A stretch of 49,176 bases of DNA from an uncultured Clostridia bacterium (lineage in GTDB: Bacteria > Bacillota > Clostridia > Oscillospirales > Acutalibacteraceae), in the NCBI GenBank assembly GCA_947584595.1, contig CANPWP010000014.1, positions 1-49,176 on the forward strand, given 5' to 3'. Below the pieces are notes generated by a model. That model was not told the DNA's origin, ran no database searches, and was given only the letters and a program-made list of their open reading frames with translations. Made by a program: the position numbers and the translations under genes. Shown here one piece after another: positions 8,653 to 14,287 of this stretch (position 1 is its first letter; the number at the start of each line of letters is the position of its first letter).

Positions 8653-8662
8653 AAATTTCCTC

Positions 8663-8690
8663 CTAAAAAATATGCTCCCATAAGGGAGCA
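8663..8690 (-). terminator. Riboswitch-controlled intrinsic terminator
   Basis: TGCTCCC/GGGAGCA arms with a four-base loop, followed on the minus strand by a T-rich run ending at the ribosome binding site of the dockerin gene. Its position between the cobalamin aptamer and the start codon suggests transcriptional control by premature termination. Confidence 0.7.
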
Positions 8691-8786
8691 GTTGATATAT
8701 CAGAACAGAATTATACCGTAAAAATACAGAATAATCCCGTAATGAACCCTTTTTCTCCCGCTTGCCCAAGAAAAGTTTTCGTAAAA

Positions 8787-8945
8787 TAATACGGTCGGTC
8801 TCCTGACTTATATCCGGCAAAAACCCGAAAAGCGCCTTCTCAGAAAAATCCAATGGCATATTGCTTTTCTTACAGATAAATACAGTAATGGCGGTTGTAA
8901 CGGAATCGCACCGTTTTCCCAATTTTTCTATTGAAAAACCGTATT
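8787..8945 (-). promoter_or_regulatory. Cobalamin (B12) riboswitch
   Basis: On the minus strand the region begins AATACGGT and ends ACCGTATT, forming the closing stem. Inside are GGTGCGATTCCGTTAC followed by CCGCCATTACTGTA (the core with the CCGCCACTGT-like element) and, near the 3' end, AAGTCAGGAGACCGACC, the hallmark B12-box region. It precedes a terminator and the DUF4430-dockerin gene. Such elements bind adenosylcobalamin or related corrinoids and usually turn off uptake genes when B12 is plentiful. Confidence 0.88.
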
Positions 8946-8974
8946 AAGTATGTTATAATCTTGAATGTTCTCTA

Positions 8975-9002
8975 ATTATACCATATATTTGAAATTATTC
9001 AA
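8975..9002 (-). promoter_or_regulatory. Promoter of the B12 operon
   Basis: On the minus strand TTGAAT (8997-9002) is separated by 16 bp from TATAAT (8975-8980), about 30 bp upstream of the riboswitch. The spacing is slightly short but the -10 box is perfect. Confidence 0.55.
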
Positions 9003-9034
9003 TAAGAAATTTTGAAAAAATTTCTAAAAAAGAC

Positions 9035-9063
9035 TTGACAAACAGGGGACATGTTAATATAAT
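9035..9063 (+). promoter_or_regulatory. Promoter of the tRNA cluster
   Basis: TTGACA (9035-9040), a 17-bp spacer and TATAAT (9058-9063) form a consensus sigma-A promoter, 60 bp upstream of tRNA-Arg. It is divergent from the B12 operon promoter. Confidence 0.8.
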
Positions 9064-9122
9064 ATAAAGGCTGACCTGTTAAGCTTATGGGGATTGACAG
9101 AAAGCTTGATAACAGCAGATTT

Positions 9123-9199
9123 GCGCCAATAGCTCAGCTGGATAGAGCAACTGCCTTCTAAGCAGTAGGTCAGGGGTTCGAGTCCCTTTTGGCGCGCCA
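9123..9199 (+). tRNA. tRNA-Arg (TCT)
   Basis: Cloverleaf with acceptor GCGCCAA/TTGGCGC, the anticodon stem-loop CTGCCTTCTAAGCAG (anticodon TCT), the T arm GGGGTTCGAGTCCC and an encoded CCA. First of a three-tRNA cluster. Confidence 0.95.
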
Positions 9200-9204
9200 A
9201 TTAT

Positions 9205-9282
9205 GGTGGGTATAGCTTAGTTGGTTAAAGCGCCAGTTTGTGGCACTGGAGACCATCGGTTCGAATCCGATTATCCACCCCA
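9205..9282 (+). tRNA. tRNA-His (GTG)
   Basis: Acceptor GTGGGTA pairs with TATCCAC; an extra 5' G (9205) faces discriminator C, the tRNA-His identity feature. The anticodon loop reads TTTGTGG (anticodon GTG). CCA is encoded. Confidence 0.95.
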
Positions 9283-9289
9283 TATATTT

Positions 9290-9365
9290 GACTCATTAGC
9301 TCAGTTGGCAGAGCACTTGACTTTTAATCAAGGTGTCCGGAGTTCGAATCTCCGATGGGTCACCA
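9290..9365 (+). tRNA. tRNA-Lys (TTT)
   Basis: Acceptor GACTCAT/ATGGGTC, anticodon loop ACTTTTA (anticodon TTT), T arm CGGAGTTCGAATCTCCG and an encoded CCA. Last tRNA of the cluster; the accessory region begins downstream. Confidence 0.95.
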
Positions 9366-9369
9366 TACA

Positions 9370-9410
9370 GAGTGGATTATATAGCTTCTATAAAGCTACA
9401 TAATCCGCTC
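9370..9410 (+). terminator. Long hairpin after the tRNA cluster
   Basis: GAGTGGATTATATAGCT pairs with AGCTACATAATCCGCTC with only one mismatched or wobble position. There is no U-run directly after it, so termination is not certain; it may help process the tRNA transcript. Confidence 0.45.
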
Positions 9411-9554
9411 AGTATATGAAATTTAGAAATTAAAAAGTTACGGTACACTGCTTTGCGGCGGCTGTACGAACCTACACGTTCTTTTTGATAACGGACTGTA
9501 ACGCGTGCCTACAATCAGTTCGTCAGAATTATCTGATGTATTGAATTTTATTTG

Positions 9555-9735
9555 CAAAAAAGTAAGACCTGTCCCGGGCAAACAGAACAGGTCTTGAGAA
9601 ATGTATCAATAAACGTTAAAATAACGCATATCGAGCTTCACAAGTCTTGAGTATTGGGTTTACTCGGGGCGCAAGCTTATAAGTAGTTGGCGCTACTTAT
9701 AAGCTGTGAGGCTTATTTTATTGCTAAATCTATTA
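9555..9735. ncRNA. Candidate structured non-coding RNA, class unknown
   Basis: No reading frame covers this stretch, but it is dense in stems. A 9-bp hairpin is at 9564-9595 (AAGACCTGT/ACAGGTCTT), and near 9613-9625 CGTTA/TAACG pair. A helix AGCTTCACA/TGTGAGGCT encloses a GAGTA/TACTC hairpin and a perfect 12-bp hairpin (GCTTATAAGTAG/CTACTTATAAGC), giving a three-way-junction layout. Read on the minus strand the 9-bp hairpin is followed by a T6 run, so a minus-strand RNA of about 180 nt is one option; strand is undecided. I could not match it to 6S RNA, tmRNA, RNase P, SRP RNA or ROOL. Confidence 0.4.
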
Positions 9736-9812
9736 TAAAAAATTTACTAAAATTTGTCAATAGTTTTTTATAAATTTTTATGCAATAAATTTTTAAAAAT
9801 TTTGTTGTGTAC

Positions 9813-9829
9813 TGTCCCTCCGAGGGACA
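9813..9829 (+). repeat. 17-bp dispersed palindrome, copy 1
   Basis: TGTCCCTC-C-GAGGGACA, 8-bp arms around one base; flanking bases extend the symmetry to 10-bp arms (9811-9831). First copy after the tRNA cluster, 102 bp before the 105-aa gene. Confidence 0.85.
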
Positions 9830-9930
9830 GTTATATTTAAACAGTTATTGTGAAATATTTTCAATTATTTAATAGATTGGAAATAATAAAAATATTATCG
9901 TACACTAATAATTATTTAAGGTGAATTAAA

Positions 9931-10248
9931 ATGACTGAAGAACAAATAAATAAACAAATTGAATATTTAAGATCACAAAAAGATAATCCTGCAGGCAATT
10001 ACAGAAGATATCTTGTAAACTTATATGAATTATTTTGCAATGGAGCAAAAAAGAATGGTACAGATTGGTGCCCAAATGTTAGCAAAAAGGAAATGATAAA
10101 AGCAGCATATGCAGGGGTAAAAATAGATCATGCCTCATGGGAAATGGTACAGCGTTGGAAAGATGATTTAAAAAAGTTAGGTTATTTAAAAGATTGTAAT
10201 GTTAATGGCGAATGGAGGACATACATTCTTAAAGAGCTTGATTTTTAA
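9931..10248 (+). CDS. Small protein of unknown function in the first palindrome-bounded module
   Basis: 105 residues, rich in Lys, Asn and Trp, with no signal peptide or membrane segment. Helix-rich segments (about 28-55 and 60-90, WEMVQRWKDDLKKLGYLKD) could form a small winged-helix-like fold, but I do not recognise a family. AAGGTGA lies ahead of the ATG. It is the only gene between palindromes at 9813 and 10287, so it forms a single-gene module next to two type III toxin-antitoxin loci. A defence or regulatory role is suggested only by position. Confidence 0.55.
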   Translation: MTEEQINKQIEYLRSQKDNPAGNYRRYLVNLYELFCNGAKKNGTDWCPNVSKKEMIKAAYAGVKIDHASWEMVQRWKDDLKKLGYLKDCNVNGEWRTYILKELDF

Positions 10249-10286
10249 TTTTTTATTTATGACAACCATCTATTTTAATGGGTAAC

Positions 10287-10303
10287 TGTCCCTTCGAGGG
10301 ACA
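10287..10303 (+). repeat. 17-bp dispersed palindrome, copy 2 (variant)
   Basis: TGTCCCTTCGAGGGACA; one arm base differs (T for C), still a G-U pair in RNA. It ends 20 bp before the -35 box of the cptI-like promoter. Confidence 0.8.
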
Positions 10304-10323
10304 CATAAATAATTTTTAATTTC

Positions 10324-10352
10324 TTGACATATTTAACTTATCTGTGTATAAT
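10324..10352 (+). promoter_or_regulatory. Promoter of the CptIN-like locus
   Basis: TTGACA (10324-10329), 17 bp, TATAAT (10347-10352): a perfect consensus promoter expected to drive the abundant antitoxin repeat RNA. Confidence 0.8.
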
Positions 10353-10384
10353 AATATTACAAGGAGATGTACTCCTGTGAATAC

Positions 10385-10469
10385 GCTTACTGTTCGGCGT
10401 TCCTAAATAGACAGTTTGAGAGAATGTGCCTACTGTTCGGCGTTCCTAAATAGACAGTTTGAAGAAATA
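10385..10469 (+). ncRNA. Type III antitoxin RNA, two tandem repeats (CptI-like)
   Basis: Two head-to-tail copies of a 43-nt unit (starting at 10385 and 10428; core ACTGTTCGGCGTTCC then AAATAGACAGTTTGA) lie between a strong promoter and a hairpin terminator ahead of a toxin gene. There are no unique spacers. This is the layout of type III toxin-antitoxin systems, where the toxin RNase cuts the repeat RNA into units that inhibit it. The low repeat number fits the CptIN family. Confidence 0.82.
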
Positions 10470-10470
10470 G

Positions 10471-10499
10471 CCTCTTGCTTATTTATAGTAAGAGGTTTA
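10471..10499 (+). terminator. Leaky terminator between antitoxin repeats and toxin
   Basis: CCTCTTGCT pairs with AGTAAGAGG (one G-U), followed by TTTATTTT. In type III TA loci this terminator sets the ratio of antitoxin RNA to toxin mRNA. Confidence 0.75.
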
Positions 10500-10523
10500 T
10501 TTTGTATAGGAAGTGTGTAAAAT

Positions 10524-10937
10524 ATGGTTGAAAGTGGGTTTTACTTAATTAAAAATGATTTTATTAATTTAATTAAGAAAATTGGTGGAAGATACTTAGA
10601 TAATAAAGAGCGTCCTATTTATTGTTGTATAAAAGACAAATTTATAGATAACTTATATTGGGCAATTCCGACTAGTGAATTATCACATAGGAGCAAAGCA
10701 CAGATAGATAAGTATAATAAATACATAAGTTTACCTAAAAATGATATTCGTTCGGCATATTATCATATTGGTTATACAAACAAACCAGCTTTATATAAGA
10801 TTAGTAATTGTTTTCCAATAACCGATAAATATATTGAAAGAGAATACATATCAAAAGGAAAACATTTAGTTTTGCTTAATGCAAAGCAGCAAAAAGTAAT
10901 AAGAAATAAACTAATGCGTATCCTTTCATATGAATGA
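10524..10937 (+). CDS. cptN: Type III toxin, CptN/TenpN-like endoribonuclease
   Basis: 137 residues. The opening SGFYLIKNDF, the central DNLYWAIPTSELSH with a following Lys-rich stretch, and the C-terminal FPITDKYIEREYISKGKHL match the CptIN-family toxin pattern as I recall it. These toxins are ToxN-fold ribonucleases that cleave their own repeat RNA and host mRNA. AGGAAG precedes the ATG, and the gene lies 25 bp after the antitoxin terminator. It appears intact. Its TGA stop is directly followed by the ATG of a 47-residue reading frame. Such systems can act in phage abortive infection or element maintenance. Confidence 0.82.
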   Translation: MVESGFYLIKNDFINLIKKIGGRYLDNKERPIYCCIKDKFIDNLYWAIPTSELSHRSKAQIDKYNKYISLPKNDIRSAYYHIGYTNKPALYKISNCFPITDKYIEREYISKGKHLVLLNAKQQKVIRNKLMRILSYE

Positions 10938-11081
10938 ATGTTTCCAAATCGTTTAGAACAACATATAACAGACATTAAGAAATTACTTATAAATGAAATG
11001 CAACAATTCAATCAACAAGAGCAACAACAAATATTATCAAATCAAATATCATCTACGCAAGACTTCGAACAATTTATTTAA
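10938..11081 (+). CDS. 47-residue reading frame coupled to the CptN-like toxin
   Basis: Begins at the base after the toxin stop (TGAATG) and encodes a Gln-rich peptide, MFPNRLEQHITDI...QQ, ending SNQISSTQDFEQFI. Its tail matches the tail of the broken ToxN-like gene at 11356-11933 (PNQISSTQDFVGFI), including an almost identical 26-bp DNA stretch. It may be a leftover C-terminus of a ToxN-type gene or a genuine small partner. It ends 14 bp before palindrome copy 3. Translation is uncertain. Confidence 0.45.
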   Translation: MFPNRLEQHITDIKKLLINEMQQFNQQEQQQILSNQISSTQDFEQFI

Positions 11082-11095
11082 AGCAAATAAACAAG

Positions 11096-11112
11096 TGTCC
11101 CTCGGAGGGACA
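11096..11112 (+). repeat. 17-bp dispersed palindrome, copy 3
   Basis: TGTCCCTC-G-GAGGGACA, the central-G orientation. It ends 20 bp before the -35 box of the ToxIN-like promoter, the same spacing as copy 2 to its promoter. Confidence 0.85.
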
Positions 11113-11132
11113 GATAAATAAATTTAAATTTG

Positions 11133-11161
11133 TTGACATAATTTAATATTGTGTGTATAAT
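11133..11161 (+). promoter_or_regulatory. Promoter of the ToxIN-like locus
   Basis: TTGACA (11133-11138), 17 bp, TATAAT (11156-11161). Flanking sequence is clearly related to the promoter at 10324, including the following AATATTA. Confidence 0.8.
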
Positions 11162-11190
11162 AATATTAAAGGTAGATATTATCTACTAAT

Positions 11191-11300
11191 GTTAAGTGCC
11201 CTGCTACTTTAAACGCAGGTGATTTATGTTGAGTGCCCTGCTACTTTAAACGCAGGTGATTTATGTTGAGTGCCCTGCTACTCTGAACGCAGGTGATAAT
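11191..11300 (+). ncRNA. Type III antitoxin RNA, three tandem repeats (ToxI-like)
   Basis: Three units of 37, 37 and 36 nt start at 11191, 11228 and 11265 (core GTGCCCTGCTACTTTAAACG then CAGGTGATTTAT). The AGGTGATTT and GCTAC...TTTAA elements resemble classical ToxI repeats, which fold as pseudoknots. Units 1 and 2 differ by one base and unit 3 by a few. The promoter and terminator are intact although the toxin gene is broken. Confidence 0.8.
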
Positions 11301-11307
11301 GTTACGG

Positions 11308-11340
11308 AAGGGAGCGAGCAATCGTTCCCTTTTGTGTTTT
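11308..11340 (+). terminator. Terminator between ToxI-like repeats and toxin remnant
   Basis: AAGGGAGCGA/TCGTTCCCTT (one G-U) with a GCAA loop, followed by TTGTGTTTTT. Confidence 0.75.
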
Positions 11341-11355
11341 TGAAAGGAATAATAT

Positions 11356-11933
11356 ATGAATAATCTTAACTTTTATACCGTGCCTGACAGTTATGTAACT
11401 TATTTGCAAAATGCTGAAAAATTAGAACGTGGCTTTACTCATGTTCCAAATCTGAACTATGGTAAAAACCGAAAACAAAAATTTTTGTGAGGAATCGTTC
11501 TTGAAATAAACAGTTCAAATTATTTTGTCCCTGTATCGTCTTACAAAGTACAAAAGTCAGATAATTTTTTAATTTGCGATAAAAAAATGTGGTTTCTTCG
11601 TTAAGATTTAATTATATGTTTCCTATACCATTAGAAATTATTAGTGAGAGAAGAATTGATAATGAACAAGATAGGTCATATAAAGCACTTTTATCACAAG
11701 AATTAAAATATTGTATTAATAATCAAGATACAATAAGAAAATTAGCAAAACGAACATATGAAAGATTACTTCTTGGAAAAAATCCCTCACTTATAAAAAA
11801 TAGTTGTAATTTTCTATTATTAGAACAGAAGTGCCAAGAGTACATACAGGCTCATCAGCAAGAACAACCGCATATAATACCAAATCAAATATCATCTACG
11901 CAAGACTTTGTAGGTTTTATTCAAGGAAAATAA
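11356..11933 (+). pseudogene. toxN: Broken type III toxin, ToxN/AbiQ-like
   Basis: The ATG at 11356 (AAAGGAAT upstream) opens MNNLNFYTVPDSYVTYL and continues to NYGKNRKQKFL, then GIVLEINSSNYFVPVSSYK, the typical ToxN/AbiQ start. Codon 45 is TGA (11488-11490), where many homologues carry Cys. A second lesion lies at an A7 run (11581-11587): adding one A restores the frame into SLRFNYMFPIP and on to RTYERLLLGKNP and the C-terminus. With two lesions the toxin is almost certainly inactive, yet the antitoxin repeats, promoter and terminator are intact. The tail ISSTQDF is shared with the frame at 10938-11081. Confidence 0.8.
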
Positions 11934-11938
11934 ATAAC

Positions 11939-11955
11939 TGTCCCTCGGAGAGACA
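11939..11955 (+). repeat. 17-bp dispersed palindrome, copy 4 (variant)
   Basis: TGTCCCTCGGAGAGACA, one mismatch in the right arm; 5 bp after the broken toxN stop. Confidence 0.75.
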
Positions 11956-11989
11956 CTTAATTTATTTTTCCTTGTCTTTATGTATATAT

Positions 11990-12093
11990 TATACTATGCA
12001 CATAGTATAAATTTAATAGGCAAAGTTCACAAACTAAGTACTTGTTATTTGTACAATTTGACTATGTACATAGTTACAATGTTATGTTATAAT
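11990..12093 (+). promoter_or_regulatory. Operator palindromes and promoter for the RHH gene
   Basis: Two related palindromes: ATACTATG-CA-CATAGTAT (11991-12008) and ACTATGTACATAGT (12061-12074). The second overlaps the promoter region before TATAAT (12088-12093). The repeated CTATG/CATAG half-sites suggest autoregulation by the ribbon-helix-helix protein at 12137. About 36 bp at the start of this region (11959-11995) match the upstream region of the HTH module near 14725-14760. Confidence 0.55.
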
Positions 12094-12136
12094 TTCAATA
12101 GTTATTTTTTATGTAAATGGAGTAGGTGATAAAAAT

Positions 12137-12328
12137 ATGGCAGTAAATCTAAAGAAACAGAAATACGATATGGAATATGCAAAAACACATTTAAAGCGTA
12201 TCCCATTAGATGTTCAAATAAATAAATACGAAGAAATAAAAAAACACGCAGAAAGCAAAGGCGAAAGCGTAAACGGATTTGTAAAACGTGCTATAGATGA
12301 AACAATGAAGCGTGATAAAATAGAGTAA
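12137..12328 (+). CDS. Arc/MetJ-type ribbon-helix-helix protein
   Basis: 63 residues: a Lys-rich arm followed by KRIPLDVQINKYEEIKKHAESKGESVNGFVKRAIDE, the strand-helix-helix pattern of Arc-like DNA-binding proteins. These are commonly toxin-antitoxin antitoxins or self-repressors. The gene stands alone, with two operator-like palindromes upstream and a RelE/ParE-type pair 130 bp downstream. GGAGTAGGTGA is the ribosome binding site. It may regulate this module; partnership with the downstream toxin is not shown. Confidence 0.75.
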   Translation: MAVNLKKQKYDMEYAKTHLKRIPLDVQINKYEEIKKHAESKGESVNGFVKRAIDETMKRDKIE

Positions 12329-12458
12329 TAATACATTGCAATATAAATTTATTTAGTATAGTAAGAACCAATTAAATTGGATAAAGCTTACACCATTGAA
12401 TATACTGAATAATAAAAAACTGTAACGAAAAATATGAATTAATACGGAGGTTTAAATT

Positions 12459-12686
12459 ATGAGTAATAAAGAGTTTGCAATTCAATTAATTAATCAGATA
12501 CCCGATTACAAGTTAGGATATGCTATCGCTTATTTACAGGGCTTGTACGCTGATGAAGTTTCAGATGATGAATTTTGTGCTAAACTTCTTGAAGATTATC
12601 AGAACAGCACAGACAAGGGGGAATTTGTAAGTTTTGAGGAAGCTGTCAAAATGTGTGAGGTAGATATAAATGCAATACAAAATTGA
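12459..12686 (+). CDS. Antitoxin of a RelE/ParE-type module
   Basis: 75 acidic residues, helical (MSNKEFAIQLINQIPDYKLG, then DEFCAKLLEDYQNS and VSFEEAVKMCEVD). It resembles small Clostridia antitoxins that precede RelE-type toxins. It overlaps the toxin start by 17 bp, the usual coupled arrangement. A GGAGG site precedes the ATG. The N-terminal half probably dimerises or binds DNA and the acidic C-terminus probably wraps the toxin; this is inferred from the family. Confidence 0.75.
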   Translation: MSNKEFAIQLINQIPDYKLGYAIAYLQGLYADEVSDDEFCAKLLEDYQNSTDKGEFVSFEEAVKMCEVDINAIQN

Positions 12687-12918
12687 GTTTGATAAACGAG
12701 CAATTAAATTTATATCTAAACAACCAAAGCCACAGAGAGAACGTATATTTAAAGCTATTTACCAATTACCTAATATAGGAGATATAAAAACCATAAGGGG
12801 TAACGAGAATTATTTTAGACTTCGTGTTGGTGATTACAGAATAATTTATACAGTTGAGTATAATTTATTAATTGTACGTATAATTGAAGTAGGCAATCGC
12901 GGAGATATTTACAAGTAA
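12670..12918 (+). CDS. RelE/ParE-family toxin
   Basis: 82 basic residues with the RelE/ParE fold signature: a strand (YKIEFDKRAIKFI), helices (SKQPKPQRERIFKAIYQLP), GDIKTIRGNENYFRLRVGDYRIIYTV and a last strand LLIVRIIEVGNRGDIY. The RxRVGDYRIIY motif is the best diagnostic. RelE toxins cut mRNA on the ribosome and ParE toxins poison gyrase; the sequence alone does not separate them, although the RVGDYR type is commonly RelE-like. It appears intact and follows its antitoxin by overlap. Confidence 0.85.
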   Translation: MQYKIEFDKRAIKFISKQPKPQRERIFKAIYQLPNIGDIKTIRGNENYFRLRVGDYRIIYTVEYNLLIVRIIEVGNRGDIYK

Positions 12919-12929
12919 GAAATGATTTT

Positions 12930-13133
12930 ATGTCGGATAAAACAATACAGATAGTTAAAATAATTGATATGCTACCTGAACAAAATTAGAGTCTCGCAAA
13001 TGAGCTGAATAAAAAACTTGTGCTTGCGTGCTATCCGGATTTTACAGAGCTAACACCAAGCGAATGTAAACAACTTGGAGAAGATGAAGTAGACCCTGAA
13101 TTTATCAGTATACATGATATAGTATGGAATTAA
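12930..13133 (+). pseudogene. Small TA-associated helical protein with a nonsense codon
   Basis: One frame of 67 codons runs MSDKTIQIVKIIDMLPEQN-stop-SLANELNKKLVLACYPDFTELTPSE and on to IHDIVWN. The amber codon sits at codon 20 (12987-12989). The KIIDMLPEQ...LANEL..KLVLA..PDFT pattern matches a small protein family often found with RelE-type toxins in Clostridia. It follows the toxin by 11 bp, so it was probably a spare antitoxin of another module that has decayed. Confidence 0.65.
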
Positions 13134-13246
13134 TTTGTTTAAAGTAGAGTTAAGGCAAGTTCTGAAATATGTGCTTGCCTTTTTATTTTTTAAAGTGTTA
13201 CGACATATAAAATTTTATTTTGGAACAATAACATATGTCGTATATG

Positions 13247-13263
13247 TGTCCCTCCGAGGGACA
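13247..13263 (+). repeat. 17-bp dispersed palindrome, copy 5
   Basis: TGTCCCTC-C-GAGGGACA. Together with the following ATTCTTTTTT and CTCTGCTTTAGG it forms a direct repeat of about 45 bp with the site at 15102-15147. Confidence 0.85.
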
Positions 13264-13341
13264 CTTAATATTCTTTTTTTCTCTGCTTTAGGAATTTCAG
13301 TATTTCACATAGAGAAAACTAAACTCTTTGTAAAAGTGTAA

Positions 13342-13370
13342 CCCCCTGTCTGCTAAAGACAGGGGCAATT
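13342..13370 (-). terminator. Terminator downstream of ssb
   Basis: CCCCTGTCT/AGACAGGGG arms directly after the ssb stop on the minus strand; T-rich sequence on the plus side (CAATTTTTA) suggests it may work in both directions. Confidence 0.65.
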
Positions 13371-13376
13371 TTTATT

Positions 13377-13892
13377 TTAGAACGGAAGATCATCATCCGG
13401 AATATCTTCCGGGTTTGTGTATGATGTCAGCAACGAAATTTGCTCCGGCAGGGCTTCTGAAGCTACTGTTAAATTGTCATCGGGATTTTTTTCAGGGGTT
13501 GGATATGATACATCAGCCTGGGTGGGGGTCGGTGAGGCAGGTGATACAGGACCTGCGTTGTTTTGAGTAATTCTTCTTTCGCCAGTAAATGAAACCTGAG
13601 AAGCAACAACTTCTGTTATGTAACGCTTTGTGCCGTCCTTAGTCTGATATACTCTGTTTTGAAGCTGACCGTCTAATGCAATTAAAGAACCTTTAGTAAA
13701 ATATTTGCATACAAACTCAGCTGAACTTCTCCAACAAACAACATTAAAAAAATCTGCTTTGTGCTCTTCACCGGGTTTTGCATAATTGCGTTCAACTGCA
13801 ATTCTGAAAGATGTAACGCTTATACCACTTGCGGTTGTTTTCAATTCGGGATCAGCTACAAGCCTTCCCATTAAAGTAACTCTGTTTAACAT
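13377..13892 (-). CDS. ssb: Single-stranded DNA-binding protein, element copy
   Basis: 171 residues: an OB-fold (1-110) opening MLNRVTLMGRLVADPELKTT and including FFNVVCWR and GSLIALDGQLQNRVYQ, a Pro/Thr-rich linker, and the acidic tail DDDLPF that recruits replication and repair partners. It protects single-stranded DNA during replication or conjugative transfer. It is alone on the minus strand between palindromes at 13247 and 13925, so it forms a one-gene module. Elements often carry their own SSB; the host's main copy is presumably elsewhere. Confidence 0.92.
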   Translation of the reverse strand: MLNRVTLMGRLVADPELKTTASGISVTSFRIAVERNYAKPGEEHKADFFNVVCWRSSAEFVCKYFTKGSLIALDGQLQNRVYQTKDGTKRYITEVVASQVSFTGERRITQNNAGPVSPASPTPTQADVSYPTPEKNPDDNLTVASEALPEQISLLTSYTNPEDIPDDDLPF

Positions 13893-13924
13893 AATTATCT
13901 CTCCTTATAAATTTTTATATCAAG

Positions 13925-13941
13925 TGTCCCTCGGAGGGACA
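13925..13941 (+). repeat. 17-bp dispersed palindrome, copy 6
   Basis: TGTCCCTC-G-GAGGGACA with arms extended to 12 bp by flanks CAAG/CTTG (13921-13945), the most symmetrical copy. It lies 33 bp upstream of the ssb start and 5 bp past the stop of the next minus-strand gene. Confidence 0.88.
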
Positions 13942-13946
13942 CTTGT

Positions 13947-14210
13947 TTAAATGTTATGTTTTAATCTGTCTTCGACTTCTGCTCTTTTAGCGTCATTGAA
14001 TCTGTCAAGACCGCCGACAAGATAACCTGTAATTCTTCTGATACGCTCAAAAGGTATTATGTCGTATTCAAAATCAACATCAACATAATCACCGTCAACC
14101 GTAAATACATAACTTTTAATGTACTTACCCGGATTATCTCTTTTTATTTTTGCAACATAAGCGTCGATTTCTACTTGTGGTAATGTACCGTTTTTTACTT
14201 CAATTTTCAT
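13947..14210 (-). CDS. Small protein with an NrdD-tail-like C-terminus
   Basis: 87 residues. The N-terminal two-thirds is beta-rich (YIKSYVFTVDGDYVDVDFEYD). The C-terminus, ERIRRITGYLVGGLDRFNDA followed by KRAEVEDRLKH, closely resembles the end of anaerobic ribonucleotide reductase NrdD (RITGYLVG..DRWN..K..E...R), but without the zinc-binding cysteines that precede it in NrdD. Such proteins are often annotated as NrdD-related in Clostridia elements. Catalysis is impossible at this size. A nucleic-acid or nucleotide-related accessory role is only a guess. Confidence 0.6.
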   Translation of the reverse strand: MKIEVKNGTLPQVEIDAYVAKIKRDNPGKYIKSYVFTVDGDYVDVDFEYDIIPFERIRRITGYLVGGLDRFNDAKRAEVEDRLKHNI

Positions 14211-14287
14211 AATAATAACTCCTTTTTTTTAATTTTTTAAAAAATTTTTGAATAATATATTTAATAGTTAGATTGATTATCAGTTAA

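Noticed and set aside
8653..8922. N-terminal extension of the DUF4430-dockerin gene
   Set aside because: It runs through the riboswitch and terminator; the ATG at 8652 has a strong ribosome binding site and starts a proper signal peptide.
9564..9595. Another copy of the dispersed palindrome (contains TGTCCCGGG)
   Set aside because: Only TGTCCC is shared; the arms are AAGACCTGT/ACAGGTCTT with a long loop, a different hairpin.
10385..11300. Tandem repeats that could suggest a CRISPR array
   Set aside because: Units are directly head-to-tail with no variable spacers, and each set has a promoter, terminator and toxin gene after it, which fits type III antitoxin RNA.
11488..11490. Recoding of TGA as Cys, Trp or selenocysteine in toxN
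   Set aside because: No recoding element is visible, other genes here use TGA as stop, and a second frameshift already disables the gene.
13135..13341. 68-codon frame after the TA pseudogene
   Set aside because: It crosses a palindrome copy, has no good start site and encodes a Phe/Leu/Val-rich chance sequence.
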